Source: Chytridium lagenaria (taxonomy: Eukaryota > Chytridiomycota > Chytridiomycetes > Chytridiales > Chytridiaceae). From it: a stretch of DNA of 61,154 nt. The translations under genes were made by a program, and so were the position numbers. Each line of letters starts with the position of its first letter. Position 1 is the stretch's first letter. The notes below the pieces were generated by a model, which ran no database searches, was not told the origin of the DNA, and saw only the letters and a list, made by a program, of their open reading frames with translations. Below, piece by piece: positions 44,863 through 56,790 of the stretch. Location: NCBI GenBank assembly GCA_025449115.1, contig JAHLKC010000188.1:1-61154 (forward strand). The letters are read 5' to 3'.

Positions 44863-47612
44863 TCATGTTCTCTCTTCATCCTCACTCTCCCACTCATCAC
44901 TACTACCATCACTACTATCACTACTATTCCTATGACTACTATTCCTATTCTCATGTTCTATCAATGCAGCATTCCGCATCATCTCTTCCCCAATCAGTGA
45001 TGCCACCATATCACGTCTGCTCCCAACAGGCACATGCACTCCATTCAACCACATCCCACCACCTCCCCTGGGCGTCCATTCAGTGTCTAATCCTTCTTCT
45101 TCTGATTCTTCTTCATCATCATCTTCATCATCATCATCTTCTTCTTCTTCTTCTTCACCATCCTCTACATTCCTTTCTTTATCATGGTTCTGTTCTCGAC
45201 ACGAAAACATCCCATCACACTGATGTCCTCCCACCACAATCTCATCCTCAAACCCAGAATCACTCGCCTTCAACTCTGGTCTCTCCTTCAACTCATTCTC
45301 CATCTCTACAGTATCCATCAACTCCAACTTTTCTTCAACAGACATGATCATTTCTTCCACTTCTTCCTCTCCTCCTCCTCCTCCTCCCACCCTCGCTCTG
45401 ACCGACTTGGTGACCCCATCTTTGTCCCCGGCGCAAACTTGACCGCCTTCTCACCCCTACTCGCCCCCTCCATCTCCTCCTTTCTCATCAGCTCAATCAC
45501 CGTATCCCACACCTTTTCCTTGACATCAACAGCCCTGCACAAAATAGAGTCAAACCCCTCGTCAGCAAACAAAACAAAACAAAACACAAAATGTCTGCTG
45601 AGCCCACGTCTTCCACAGGTCACAAAAGGGTAAATGGTGATCGACCGCCAATCGATAAACCCCTCTCTTTCTCTTCTCTTGTCTCAACCAGGCAACGCCG
45701 CACTGCATCAACTCCATTGGACATACCCAGCCCAGCAGAACCTTGTGTCTCCTCCCCTTCCCCTATCCTCCCAGAACATAAAAAGCCAAAAAATAAATAA
45801 AAAAAAGAACAAAAAAATTTGATGACGGCTTTGACTCACCAGCAAAAGTCAAGATGGCCATACCCCTATACACACCAAGAGTCAGTCAAACACTGGTAAA
45901 GAGAAGGAAGGAAGGCCCTCACCTCAATTTCATACACCTCTGTTCCTTAGGCAAATGCCAAGAAGATGTTCAACGTCCGATATACACTTATCCGCCGTCC
46001 CACAAAACAAATGCTAAAAAAAAAAAACACCAAATTAAATCCACTGCGCAATCGCACAAACAACCAGCATCCCTTCTCCACGTGCGCGAAAAAACACAGC
46101 AAACCAAAAAAGGACATAAAAAACAGGGATCCACCACCAAACGTACCAATTTCGTAGTGATATGCTAAAATAGGTGTTAGTCAGCGATAAGCATGACACC
46201 AAAAAAACCACAAGAAACACCTTTGTTGGATACTTGATGGGGGACATGGGAGTATGTCTCGTTTTATTAAACGCATTCCCCACATCCGTCAACCAATGCA
46301 TAGCATTCGGGTTATAATGCAACAACGAACTCCCATGATCAATCACCTGAAACCATTGCTATATCCTCGCATCAATAAAAAATAAAGACAAAACAAAACA
46401 AACCACAAGGTTCTTGACACTTGTCCCCCCAAAACAATGATGGTAGATGGCTTTTTTGCGATGAATGCTACCTAATTGATCACAACGCCAGCCAAAGAGA
46501 TGGGAGAAGGCGAAATCCATCATGCGTGCGAAAAGGGGGAGGGGATGGTTTTTTTTATGGTGTTGGTGAGGGGAGGAATTGACCAGAGCCGAATAGACTG
46601 TAGAGTGCCATGGGTCCTGCTAGATCGAGGAGGCGTTTGATGGGGTATCGGCGAGAGCTGTATTTTTTTTTTTTTTTTGGACAAGTGTCAGGCGTTATAT
46701 TAAACAGCCGTATATCAAAAATATCAGCCGTGTATCAAATGGGTGATATGAAACGAAATAAGGGAGTTGGGAGAGAAAACAATAAGGAGATGGGAGTGGT
46801 ATACCAGTAGGTCTTGGAGTCAACGAAGGCGCCAAAGCATAAACCGCACTAATCTTATCATTCAACTCCCCATTCACACTCAACGCCGCAAAAATCGCCG
46901 TCGTCCCTTGACTATACCCCAAATACGCCACCCTCTCTCTCCTCGTACACCCCAACACATAATCCACCACAACGGGTACATCCATATACCCAATCTCATC
47001 AATCGACACCACAGACGGACAAGCCTTGTATAATGATTCCCACGGGAATTCGCGAGCCACACATCGTACCCTGCGTCTGCGAGCACAAAGGCGAGGTTGG
47101 AGGTGGGGTGGAGGTTGGAGATCCAGACGTCGGAGGAGATGCCGAGACCGTGCCAGACGAGGAGGGGGAGGGGGGAGGGGAAGAGGGGTTCGGTGTGGCG
47201 GGGACGACCGAAACGGGGGGAGGGATGCGGTGGAGGGTGATGTGGGAGGAGTCGGGGGTGGTGAGGTGTGTTCTTCGTGAGGATACCCCCTGCGTGTTTA
47301 TTTATTTGTAAATGTATATGTAACTTGATCAAGCGCGGGTTCAAGGGGAGGCGGTGTAAGAGAGAGGAGAGTTACCATTTTGTTATGATCTCATGTGCAT
47401 CCTTCATCTTTACAATCATCTCTGATAACGTCTTTTCATCATACATCTCTTCCAACTTTTCATGTTTACATCTATCCCTCACTTAAGTATCATCACCTCA
47501 AACCCAACAAAACAAACACCAACATCAAAAAAAGAAACCATCACCAAAAAACTCACCCTTCACTCGCCGTCACAGACATCCCCACAAGTCTCCGCAACGT
47601 CTCCAAAACCAT
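44863..47612 (-). CDS. Acid lipase / steryl ester hydrolase (AB-hydrolase lipase family) with acidic tail
   Basis: Resembles lysosomal acid lipase and fungal Tgl1/Yeh1. The first exon gives MVLETLRRLVGMSVTASEG. Then MKDAHEIITKW|GYPHEEH opens the lipase-associated domain. The core has VWHGLG, LAFVLADAGYDVWLANSRGN, DVPVVVDYVLG and the nucleophile AYLGYSQGTTAIFAAL. Later exons give SPIKYPTKHITTKL, TADKCISDVEHLLG (acid), GYGHLDFCW (catalytic His) and AVDVKEKVWDTVIELMRKEE. After that comes an unusual ~200-residue tail with a Glu/Asp run, a WTPRGGGGMWLNGVHV block and a Ser/Asp/Glu end at 44863. The segment between NSRGN and DVP is shorter than usual. About eight introns, with several frame changes. 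Confidence 0.78.
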
Positions 47613-48232
47613 GGTCGAAATCAAACAGTAATCCACGAGCAAGATCCGTCCTTATCGCTTTCAACCAACAACGCCCACAAAGAAAAATTCAGAGTCCGCA
47701 AAAGCAAAAAAAACGTTCCACAAAAAATCCACACATGATACTTTGGAAAACACGTGAATATCATCACGCGTTAAATCCGTTGACGGCATCGGGGCCGTTG
47801 CGTAATGCTACCGGCGTCTTTTTTTTGTAAACTAAATACCACCCGACGTCTTATTGCTTTATTTGAAACCGTCACAAGATGCGGGGAGTTTTCTCGTTAT
47901 CGATTCGTTATCCATGCATCATGGACGGCGCAAACTAGACATGGGACGCGTAAAGTTAGTAGAAGTAAAAAAACGGGGCATTTTTATTATCAAAAACCGC
48001 CATACCAGTGTCCGCTACAGAAACACACCATTATTAAAAAAAAAAAAAAAAGCGTCAAACCCAACCAACAAAAGTCTCTTTCACAACACCAAAAAAGAGA
48101 AAGAGGCATCACTCAAAACCGTCAACAAAACAAAAAAAACAGGCACGAGCCGCACCACCATAAAAAAAAAACAAAAAAACAAAAATAAACAATCATAGAC
48201 CATCTTTAAAAAAAACCCCCCTCTGTTCCCCA
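47613..48232. other. Intergenic, poly-A rich
   Basis: Upstream of the lipase and downstream of the SET gene. Long A runs (48036-48051, 48160-48185). No gene recognised. Confidence 0.4.
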
Positions 48233-51230
48233 TCACCTCCTCTTCTCCGCCCTAACCCTTTTCGAAAACCTCACCCCCTCATTCTCCTTCCCAACCTCCC
48301 TCCCCTCCCCATCCACAACCCCAACAACAACCATCCCCCCCCCCATCGACCGCTTCCGTTTCGCCCAGCAACCTTCATCACCGTCTCCTCAACAGGGGAC
48401 GGCGGTAACGGCGTTTCAGATTCAAGATCAGACGTTGGCGCCGAAGACGCCACAGAGTTGAGACGGATCACATCCGATCGGTGTTGGAGGAACGCGGGAG
48501 GTGGAGATGTGGGGAGGTGGGGGTTAGAGGCGTTGGGGGGTGATTGGTCAGTGGGAAGCGTTGGTTTATCGTCTTTCTAGGCTCATCGGTTCCTTGTGTT
48601 TCCACGTCTCCTTGATGCTCATCTAATTTCTCATTCTCTTCTTTCTCCTCCTCTCCTTCCTGCTCACCTTCCCCCTCCTTACCCTTATCCTCCTCCACCC
48701 TCTCCTCACCTCCCTCCTCCTTCCTATCCCCCTCTCCCTCCCCCTCACTCTCACTATACTCCACCTCCCTCCACACCGTCCTCTCCGCCCGTCTCACCTT
48801 CAACACAGGCTCCATCTCCTCCCCCCACCACCCAAAGACCTCTTCCTCTTGGCCCCCGCAACACGTGGCGGCGTCTCAAACTGCTTCCTCTTATCCACCC
48901 TCTTCTCAACAACCTTATCCACAACACCTGCACGAGATGATCGTCTAGGGGTGTCGCCGAAACCATCGGTATGTGTTCCACCGTGCTCATCATGAACGGC
49001 GGTAACGGATTCATCTTTCCGATCACCATGTTTCGTGATCGGCGACGCCGTCTAATATGTATAAGAAAAACACAAAACAACATCATTAGTATATCCAAAC
49101 TCAAAAAAAATTTATATACCTTTCCCCCCTCCTCAACTCCTCCAACCCCCCTCCTCCTCCTCCAACTCATCCACCTCCTCTTCCTCCTCCTCCTCCTCCT
49201 CCTCCCTCATCTCCACAAGCATCTCCACAACCTCCTCCAACCCTTTCCCCTCCTTCCTCCTCCCCGCCCCAAAACTCCTCTTCAAAAAACACCCCTCCCT
49301 CCCCCCAAACCTCTTCACCCCCCACATCCACCCCCGACGCCTCGGCTCCAAAAGCCCACCCCTTCGAGTCCCCCGTGTCCCAGCATACCAAGTGAAATCA
49401 TCGTCATCATCATCACTGAGTTCGGCTTCGGGTTGTGCTGATGTGATGGATTTGCGTTTCTTGTATTTCTTGCGCTTCACCAGCTTTTTGGGTTGACGGG
49501 TGGCTTCTTCTACGTAACGGAAAAAAAATATTAAGAAGGATGTGTAGAGGGGAAGTTTACCTTTGTTTTGTTTCTTCTTGTTGATGCCGATAAATCCTAT
49601 AAACACACCACCATAACTATTAGTCCACGAGAACAAAAAGAAAGAAAGAAAGAAAGGAATACAACAACAACGAAAAAAATAAAACCATACGAAAAAACAC
49701 AAAGAAAAAAAGAAAAAATGAACGCAAACAAAAAACCAAAACAACACAAAAAAGATTCACTCATAATCACCTCTACATCCCGGCGCTCCACAAAGACACC
49801 TCTGCATAGGTCCAAAAGCCTCAAACCGATAATCATACGTAATCTCTTTCCCAGCCGGTATATCCTCCGACGCAAAAACCCCCACACAAAACTCCCCACA
49901 AACCGACCTAAAAAAAAAAAAAGATCACACTCATCAACACCCTACCCAACAATAACGAATAACCAAAAAACTCCTCACCACTTTTCAATATGACAATTCG
50001 GCTCACAACAATGATTCACAAACCTCGCCTCAGTCCCCCTCCTACAAGCATCAATCACCTCCCCCGGCGCATAATTCAGGAAATAATGGTTATCATAATC
50101 CTTGTATATCGTGCTCATCCGGTCTATGCATGTGTTTTGAGATATCACATCACCACGGTATTCAATGACAAGAGAATTTCGGGGTATAGGCGCCGTGGTT
50201 CGAAGTCCATATCCGCGGGCTTCCGTCTAAACCATAACGTTAATTCTCAAACGTTTCTTAAAGGGGATTTACCCAGTAGACTTCAAGGTTCGGGTTACTA
50301 TCGTTTTTTTGGAAATTTTGGTTCGTGCATTGGTCACCGCATGGACAAGCTTCGCTGGAGCATTCCATAAACATGCATCTAAGGGATAGCGTGAGTATAA
50401 AATATTAGCGATGGGTTCAAGTACCTGTTAAGACAGTTATCCGTGCAGCCACCTGACCCGTCTTCTGGGGGGACGCAGTTGCATTTGACTTCCAAAGGCT
50501 TTTTAGGCTTCCGGTCCACAAAGATATCTAGATAAAAGTCAAAAAAACGCCATGACACCGACAAAAAAAAAGGAACATTGAGAAGCAAAAGAAAATACAT
50601 ACTCTTTTTATCCGTATAAAAGGACTCGGCTTTCTGTCCGCATTTACCGTCATCTGCGGAACCTATACCCCGCAACAAAAAAAATAACACATCAGAATAA
50701 AAAAAAACAGCCCCACCTCCGTCAAAAAAAAAAAAGCGGCAAAAACTCACATAATCCGTGCCAGTCCGCACCTCCACAAACACCCCAAAATCATGTGGCA
50801 GCTCAAAATCCTCCTCAGTCTCCATCAACGTCTCCCCATAATACACTGGCATCTTCATCTCAAACCTCCCTTCCACCATCCCCCCATCATCCACCTTATA
50901 AAACCTAGAATAAAGCCCTGCCTTCACATACTGCTTCTTTGCATAAAGCTCCTTCAATTCAGGCGTCGTCTCCCAAAGAACCGCCGCTTCGTCCGCGATG
51001 CAACCAGGGAGTTTCGGGGGTGCAGGGGGTACCGGCAATTTCTCTTTTTTAGGGGTTGGCTTTTTAGGCGTTTTAGATGGTGTTTTGGATGACGCTTTGG
51101 TAGCAATGGCTTTCGCGAGGGTTCTTATAGGTGTTTTCGCCGGTGTCTTTCCATAAGTTATTTTAACACGTTCCGAAAGCGGCCGTACTGGTGTACCGCT
51201 AAACACCATACTTTTTCTCCTTCCCGTCAT
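48233..51230 (-). CDS. AWS-SET-postSET histone lysine methyltransferase (Ash1/Set2-type)
   Basis: Nuclear S-adenosylmethionine-dependent enzyme, predicted H3K36 type because of the AWS domain. It starts MTGRRKSMVFSGTPVRPLSE with Lys/Pro/Thr AT-hook-like repeats. AWS: KCNCVPPEDGSGGCTDNCLN and CSSEACPCGDQCTNQNFQK. SET: ARGYGLRTTAPIPRNSLVIE, DNHYFLNYAPGEVIDACRRG and RFVNHCCEPNC. Post-SET: RCLCGAPGCRG. After that come KKLVKRKKYKKRKS, Asp/Glu-rich stretches and a basic end (RFSKRVRAEKRR) at 48233. Introns lie near 50690-50755, 50528-50605, 50403-50430, 50228-50274, 49910-49980 and others. The N-terminus may extend into the upstream region. Confidence 0.85.
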
Positions 51231-51442
51231 CTGTGAAAAGCACGGTAACGCCCATTCGTGGCGACGAGCCCATGCCCGACGAAAACGACAGTAAGGGAGG
51301 TAAAGCGGGTGATTCTCTGTCGATCAACGGTAGACTGGACTTTGAATTGATAGACTTCGTTCATACATTCAGCCATGTCGAGGCCCATGAGAGACCCATG
51401 TGGAATTCCATGGGGAGGCCGTCCGAGGGTTCTTTTTCCACG

Positions 51443-52620
51443 TCACGCGATCGATCGAGAGAAGAAGGAGGGGATGGGACTGGTGAAGAAGGAGTTGAGT
51501 TGATGGAGGATGGTGGGGTTGGTGGTAGGGTCTTTGAGGGGTTCTTCGTTGACGCCTCGAGTTGAACGGGGGAGTGGGGGAAGTTTCATGGTTGGATGGA
51601 TGGTGTGATCGCCGTCGGTTGATTTGGACCAAAAGATGGGGGCATCGAATATTGGTGCGAAACAGTCGTCGGCAGGGCGGTTTCTAAAAAAGGCTGCAGG
51701 GAGTTCTGGATCGGGGACGGTGACGTCGAAGTTGGAGGTGTAGATATCTTCAGAGTTGTCGGAGAAATCTCCTGGCATGAGGCTTCGTCGGGATTGTCTG
51801 CGGGCGGCTGTGGATGGTTTTACGGGAGTGGCGATGGACTTTCGGGGTGTTGCGAAGCCGAGGACTCGATTTAAGCGAACGGTGGTGGGAGGAGCGACTG
51901 GGGTTTCATCTTCGGAAGCTTCACCGGTGCTTTCAGCCGAGGCCGAACCTTTATTCCAGTCGTTAAGTTGATGACTTGAAAGGTCCAAGAAGAAATAAAG
52001 AGAACAGAGCGGATAAATTTCGATAAAGATATAAAAACAAGAAGCGCACACCTTCATTAAAGCTTACTACGCGTTCGCTCTTTCGTGACCTTTCCTTTCC
52101 ACGGGCCGGGGTCAAGAGTGTCCGATTGTCGTCTACAGCCTTTTCGTCCCCTTCAACTGCATCCATCTGTGTCATATCGGCCTTATCAGACTCATCAGCC
52201 TGCGCAGCCATCTCCCCATCCATGCTTTCCATAGTTGCTGCATCCTTTTCAGCGCATCCTCGTCAACCGGTCCCTCGTCAGTCAAACGATCTTTCATCAA
52301 ATCATGTTGGTCCAAAGCGACGGGTTTGGAAGGAGTCTTCAATGTCTTGCCGCTCGTCTTCTTTGGTGTCTTGGTGCTCAGCTGTGTCCGCCTGGGAGTC
52401 CTTGAATTGACCTGATGACTTTCATCGGGAACCTCCGTGTGTTCGTCTTGAGCGGAAAGCATACCTGTAAGCAGCAAAACTCATTAAAAGGCTAAAACCA
52501 TAGCTTTAGAACATGAAAGCACATCCAAATGCTAACAATTAAGGCTCTTTAATGATGTTTTTACCTCTCAAGATTGCCTGGAATGCTCTGGATGGACGCT
52601 TGCTGATTGATCTTTCGGAC
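51443..52620 (-). CDS. Disordered nuclear-type protein, or N-terminal part of the SET gene
   Basis: Exons on the minus strand: KRPSRAFQAILR|GMLSAQD, a Lys/Thr/Pro stretch (TPRRTQLSTKTPKKTSGKTL), DADEDAL/MDGEMAAQADESDKAD, an intron (about 51975-52070), then VRLNRVLGFATPRKSIATPV, RRSLMPGDFSDNSEDIYTS, DFDVTVPDPELPAAFFRNRP and FDAPIFWSK. It ends near 51443 at HQLNSFFTSPIPSF. Content (charged, TP/SP sites, basic patches) suits a chromatin protein. No start codon is clear. The SET gene begins 213 bp downstream on the same strand, so the two may be one transcript. Confidence 0.45.
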
Positions 52621-52962
52621 GATGTTCAACAAAAATCTTTTGGAACGGACTTTTGAAGGGGAAAAGAAAGAAACTCTATTTTCTGGTTTGTCGCGATCCA
52701 ACGGACAACAAACGATGAAAGTCGGGAGATACATAAGGGAAGAAAAAAAAGAACATGACCGGTAAAATGCAATAAAAAACGATACGTGCGGTGAACAAGG
52801 AGAATAATAAAATGATTCAATGTTATAAAAAACTAAGTTTTATCAGGGTGAAATGTATAAGTTATAAATGATAAATGCACGAATTGAACAAATGGGTAAA
52901 ATAATAGGTTAGACGTGGACTCGAAAAAGAGAACAGAGAAAGGCAATAAAAAGACACGGGCT

Positions 52963-53923
52963 TCAACCGCGCAGCTGGCCATGCGGTCGAAGGCTATGTA
53001 GAAGGGACATGCGACGTTTTTCTAAAGGAGAAGTGGGTGATGTAGGGAGACCGACAGTGACAGGACTTGTGGGTATCTCTCCTCCATCCCCTCCGATCAT
53101 GACGATCGAGCCACTAGAGAGAATAGCCGAAACCTCTCCCGCAGCTTCAGCAGCAGCCACCGTAGAAGCATTGCAACTTTCAACGTTTTCACCGTCAGCC
53201 ATCCCTCCAACCGCAACAGTCAAACCGCCCATTTTTGAGCCCCTTCGTCTCCTCCACTTTGCAAACGCCGGAGGTGCCGAGAGTTCAGGAATTGCGGTGA
53301 GGATCCTTTTGGCAGGCGAAGGTGCGACGCCAACGGGAATTGGGGGCAAAGGGGCTTTCGGAGGCGGTGCTTTTGGCATGCTTGTCGAGTTGTTGTTGGA
53401 GGGATTAAAGAGCATGCTGAGAGAGGGACGTCTGCGCTGAGGTTGAGGTGATGGAATACCAGCTTGAGAAGGGAGAGTAGCCGAGAGGGAAACGGGTGAT
53501 CCTGTCATTTTGTTGCCTGATCGGACTGCGCTTCCCAATGCAGTGTAGTTTTCGAGCCACGAGGGTCTTCTTTGGGGTGGGCTTGGGCTGGGAAGTTCTC
53601 CACGGACAGCCTTTGCCAATGCATCGACTTTTGTTGTGTATCGTTGACGTCCTCCGGTTGGATCAGATCCCTTTCGTGGTCTTCCAGTCTGCATGGGGCT
53701 TGTGATTTCGACTGAAGGTTTTGGATCACGTTGATGTAGTTTGTGTAGAATGCGTTCCATGTCTTTGCGGGATGATCCTTGGTATCTGATGATGCTGGTG
53801 AAGGAGGGATGGTTCGATCTGTAGCTGAATCCCTTGTGACTCAGCCTCTGGGCTCAAACCCAGATCGTCATAGAGCGACTCTAGAGAATTCATAAGATGC
53901 TTTAGCTCTGACTTTGCGGCCAT
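52963..53923 (-). CDS. Disordered Ser/Pro-rich protein, unknown
   Basis: Starts MAAKSELKHLMNSLESLYDD, a likely helix with LYDDLGLSPEAES. After a one-base shift near 53790 it continues as RYQGSSRKDMERILHKLHQR and a long low-complexity region with many SP/TP sites (EITSPMQTGRPRKGSD, PQRRPSWLENYTALGSAV, PLPPIPVGVAPSPAKRIL). It ends MSLLHSLRPHGQLRG. The helix followed by a proline-directed phosphosite region suggests a regulatory or cytoskeletal factor, but no family is recognised. Confidence 0.5.
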
Positions 53924-54089
53924 GATGGTTTCGTTCTTGCTTCTGATCAAGATGAATACGGGATGAATGACAGGATTGAAGGTAGATGGTTCGTGTGATG
54001 ATAGACTATTGAATGATGTAGATGTGCTGTATTGAATAAATAAGATTAAAGTGAGATAAAAGTTGAAGGGGGGTATTTCGTAGTAGTAA

Positions 54090-54260
54090 ATGTTTACACC
54101 TAGGTTTATAAATAGGGGTAATCCATGTTACAACAAGGTATATACTGGAATTGTATGTTTACAAACAGGGGTACTAGATGTTACAACTGGTATATACTCG
54201 ATTACAGGCTTATAATCAGGTATATACTCTAGAATGATAGGTTTACAAACAGGGGTAAAG
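54090..54260 (+). repeat. Degenerate tandem repeat, about 60-bp unit
   Basis: GTTTACAAACAGGGGTA recurs at 54159 and 54241, GTATATACT at 54139, 54191 and 54221, and GTTACAAC near 54127 and 54180. About three diverged copies lie directly upstream of the CHR pseudogene. Confidence 0.6.
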
Positions 54261-54377
54261 GATGAGAATTTGTCAAGACCCCTTTCCTTGTGTAAACACC
54301 CCTTATTCCCTATTGCCTATACAATTGTTTGATATTATTATGAATATTCCAACATTACTGATGAAATCCCGTTGTAG

Positions 54378-55038
54378 GCCCACATTTCTCGTCTGTTTGA
54401 TCTCTTTGTCACTGGGAAACGCGCAAGAACCGAGCGCTATCAATCATTACGGAAGCGGTTGTGATCGACTTTACAACTGCTGTGTGGGTGGTTCCCTTGG
54501 CGATGGTTGTTGGCGGTGCTGTGAAGACATTGTAAGATCGGATTGTGGAGTGGATGGATGCGCGGAAAACGTAAAAGGGCGTAGGAGGCGCTAGCGATTG
54601 CACAGAAGGCTGAGCAGTTACCGTATCTTACGTTTTCTGGTGAAATCGTGACGATGCTTCCGCATAGAGAAGCTTCTTCTTTCACTCTTCGTCAACGACG
54701 GCCTAATACTGATGACGGGGATAATACCCCTGGTTCAACGTTTCCATCAACGCCCACCTCCTGCTGCACCTTACCAACAACAGAGCGAGGCCAAGTTGAC
54801 TGAGATGGATACTTTGAACGTGAGTTACTTGCTTTGAGCCGTACTGCTGACATCGCCTTCTTATTCTGTAAAAGCATCATCGTGAAAAACCTTCCCAGCC
54901 CCACGAGCTGTTTCATTGTTTTTCAGGGTTTGCTTTGTTGGAATGATTATCTTTGGAGTAGGCACTGTCGTGGTTCCCTCGATTTCCTTTTGCGTGGTGA
55001 CGCCGGGATGGGTCTTTGACTCTGATTTGAATTCGTAA
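54378..55038 (+). pseudogene. Decayed chromate permease (CHR) fragment
   Basis: Similar to CHR copy 1 at 17820 but riddled with breaks. The second exon start (AHISRLFDLFVTGKR) is fused directly to the linker-side part of the domain (LSIITEAVVIDFTTAVWVVP), a deletion of more than 100 codons. An in-frame stop follows KTL, another follows DARKT. Further on LRQRRPNTDDG, KLTEMDTLNVSYLL, GTVVVPSISF and a GWVFDSDLNS stop are recognisable. It keeps the intron acceptor (TTGTAG) before AH, so it derives from genomic DNA rather than a spliced transcript. Confidence 0.85.
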
Positions 55039-55225
55039 ACTCCAGCTGGAAGTGGACTTTAAAAATAATTATCAATAAATCAGCTTTTAACTTTTGTTCC
55101 AAGAACTCCTGGCATTATTATTGTATTTTTAGTTGCGGTGATTATTATTAAGAATATCGATACCACACCCACTCATCAGTTGATTTGTGTAACTAAAGCT
55201 TCTGCAACAAAAAAGCCAGTCTAAA

Positions 55226-56682
55226 ATGGCCACTCCCACAACAACAGCTGCATCAGCACAAGCGAAGACTCCAGCAGCGGCAGAGACCTCTGATTCCATC
55301 AAAGAAAAGAAACCAAAAGGTCCAAGTCTCTGCATGCATGGTGTCAAACTACGGGGTTGTCGCGAATGCAAGGTTTTAGGCATTGGCGGTGGGGATCTTT
55401 GTGACTTGCATCACAAATTCAAATATCTGTGCTTTCAATGCTTTGATGCAGGGTTGAGACCGACTTCTATATGTGAGCATCGAAATAACAGTAAGTGTTT
55501 ATTCGAGCTTGGCTGGAAGGATTTTCTATTTGGTTGTCCACATACCCTCTTTGGTTGACGTCAACCTTGTTTTCGATAAGTAAGCTGCGTAATTGTAAAC
55601 ATGGACCTAACATCACTTTAATTTATCACTTATTGATGCAATTATTGATTAATGCAAAGATTCATTGACTTGCCCTCCCTTCTCCATCCTTTCTACACTG
55701 ATTTCTAACATGTTTAAAAGGAACCCAATGCAAGATATGCTATCCCCATTACCGTCGAAAGACCAAGGACACCTCGAATACATCACCTAAAAAGCGAGGG
55801 CGGCCAAAGAAGGAGGCAGGTGACTCCAACGCAGAGGAGATTCCCGACGTTGAGGAGGAGACCAACGCGAAACCATCTCCTATGTTTGAAGCTACGGCAC
55901 CGAAAAATACGGTGAAGAGTGGTCCTGGACGGAAGAAGAAGAATCTTGTTGTTGCTGTTGAAGACCAAAAGTGCATGACGATTGGATGCAAAAAGACTCG
56001 CTTGTCGAAGAATGGAGAAACAAAGAGGTATGGCATACACTTTTCGTTCTTGTTTCCAATTCGTATTAGGCTTGATAAACCTTTCTTATGTACATATATG
56101 AGGGGTCAAAGGAATTACACTATGTTTACTTCAGCTAATAATGTTCGCTCCAACTTTACTTTAGCCTTTGCGAAACTTGCATTGTGCACAGAAATAGGGA
56201 TCAAAGGCAAATAGAACGGCTCAGGGATGACGATATCGAAGGATCTCTAGAAGCGGCTTCTGCAGAATCCAAGCCATGGGAAGAAGATATTCCAGGAGAG
56301 CCGTGGCTTCCACTGGAGTCACTAAATCAGGCCTGATAAACAACGACTTAGGATTCGGCAAAGAACACCTCCAACGCAATCTTTGGAAGATCTTTCTGCG
56401 ACGAAACAAGAAACAACGCCATCTCCAAGCGATATGTCAAATGGCCCGATGATGCTCTCGAATCTTCGGCAGCCCACTATGACAGCTAACATGACGCCTC
56501 CGCCGTCTCGATCTGAATTGAGTAAGCGGCCACGAGAAGATGACGATGAAGCGGATGAGAAGAGAGTCAAGTTTGTTCGACATACTTCTGAGGCTCTCGA
56601 TTCCGTATCCATGTTTAAGACTTTTAGAAACCTTTACCTCCCTCAATATTTGAGGAGAAACCATCCTTATTATTATCCTTAG
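55226..56682 (+). CDS. Cys/His-repeat protein with AT-hook, putative DNA-binding
   Basis: Starts MATPTTTAASAQAKTPAAAE. Three successive C-x2/3-H-x5/6-C-x2-C units: LCMHGVKLRGCREC, LCDLHHKFKYLCFQC and ICEHRNN|(intron)TQCKIC. Then comes an AT-hook-like KKRGRPKKE, a second basic RKKKN stretch and another Cys pair set, CMTIGCKKTRLSKNG|CETCIVHR, across the next intron (about 56029-56180). The C-terminal half is disordered and basic, with PSRSELSKRPREDDDEADEK, and ends HPYYYP. Introns lie near 55491-55721 and 56029-56180; the frame changes near 56330. Nuclear regulatory role inferred from the zinc-like repeats and AT-hook. The repeat resembles 'ICEHGxxxxxCxxC' repeats I know from protists and giant-virus proteins; not confirmed. 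Confidence 0.6.
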
Positions 56683-56790
56683 CGCAATCGCGTCTCTAAC
56701 ATATCCTTTCCAAATACATATATTCACCATCCACATGCACCATTACACATTATCATTTATTAGCAAAACTTTTTTCAAACTCTACACAAA

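Noticed and set aside
48596..48940. Pro-rich plus-strand ORF
   Set aside because: Antisense of the Glu/Lys-rich tail of the SET methyltransferase.
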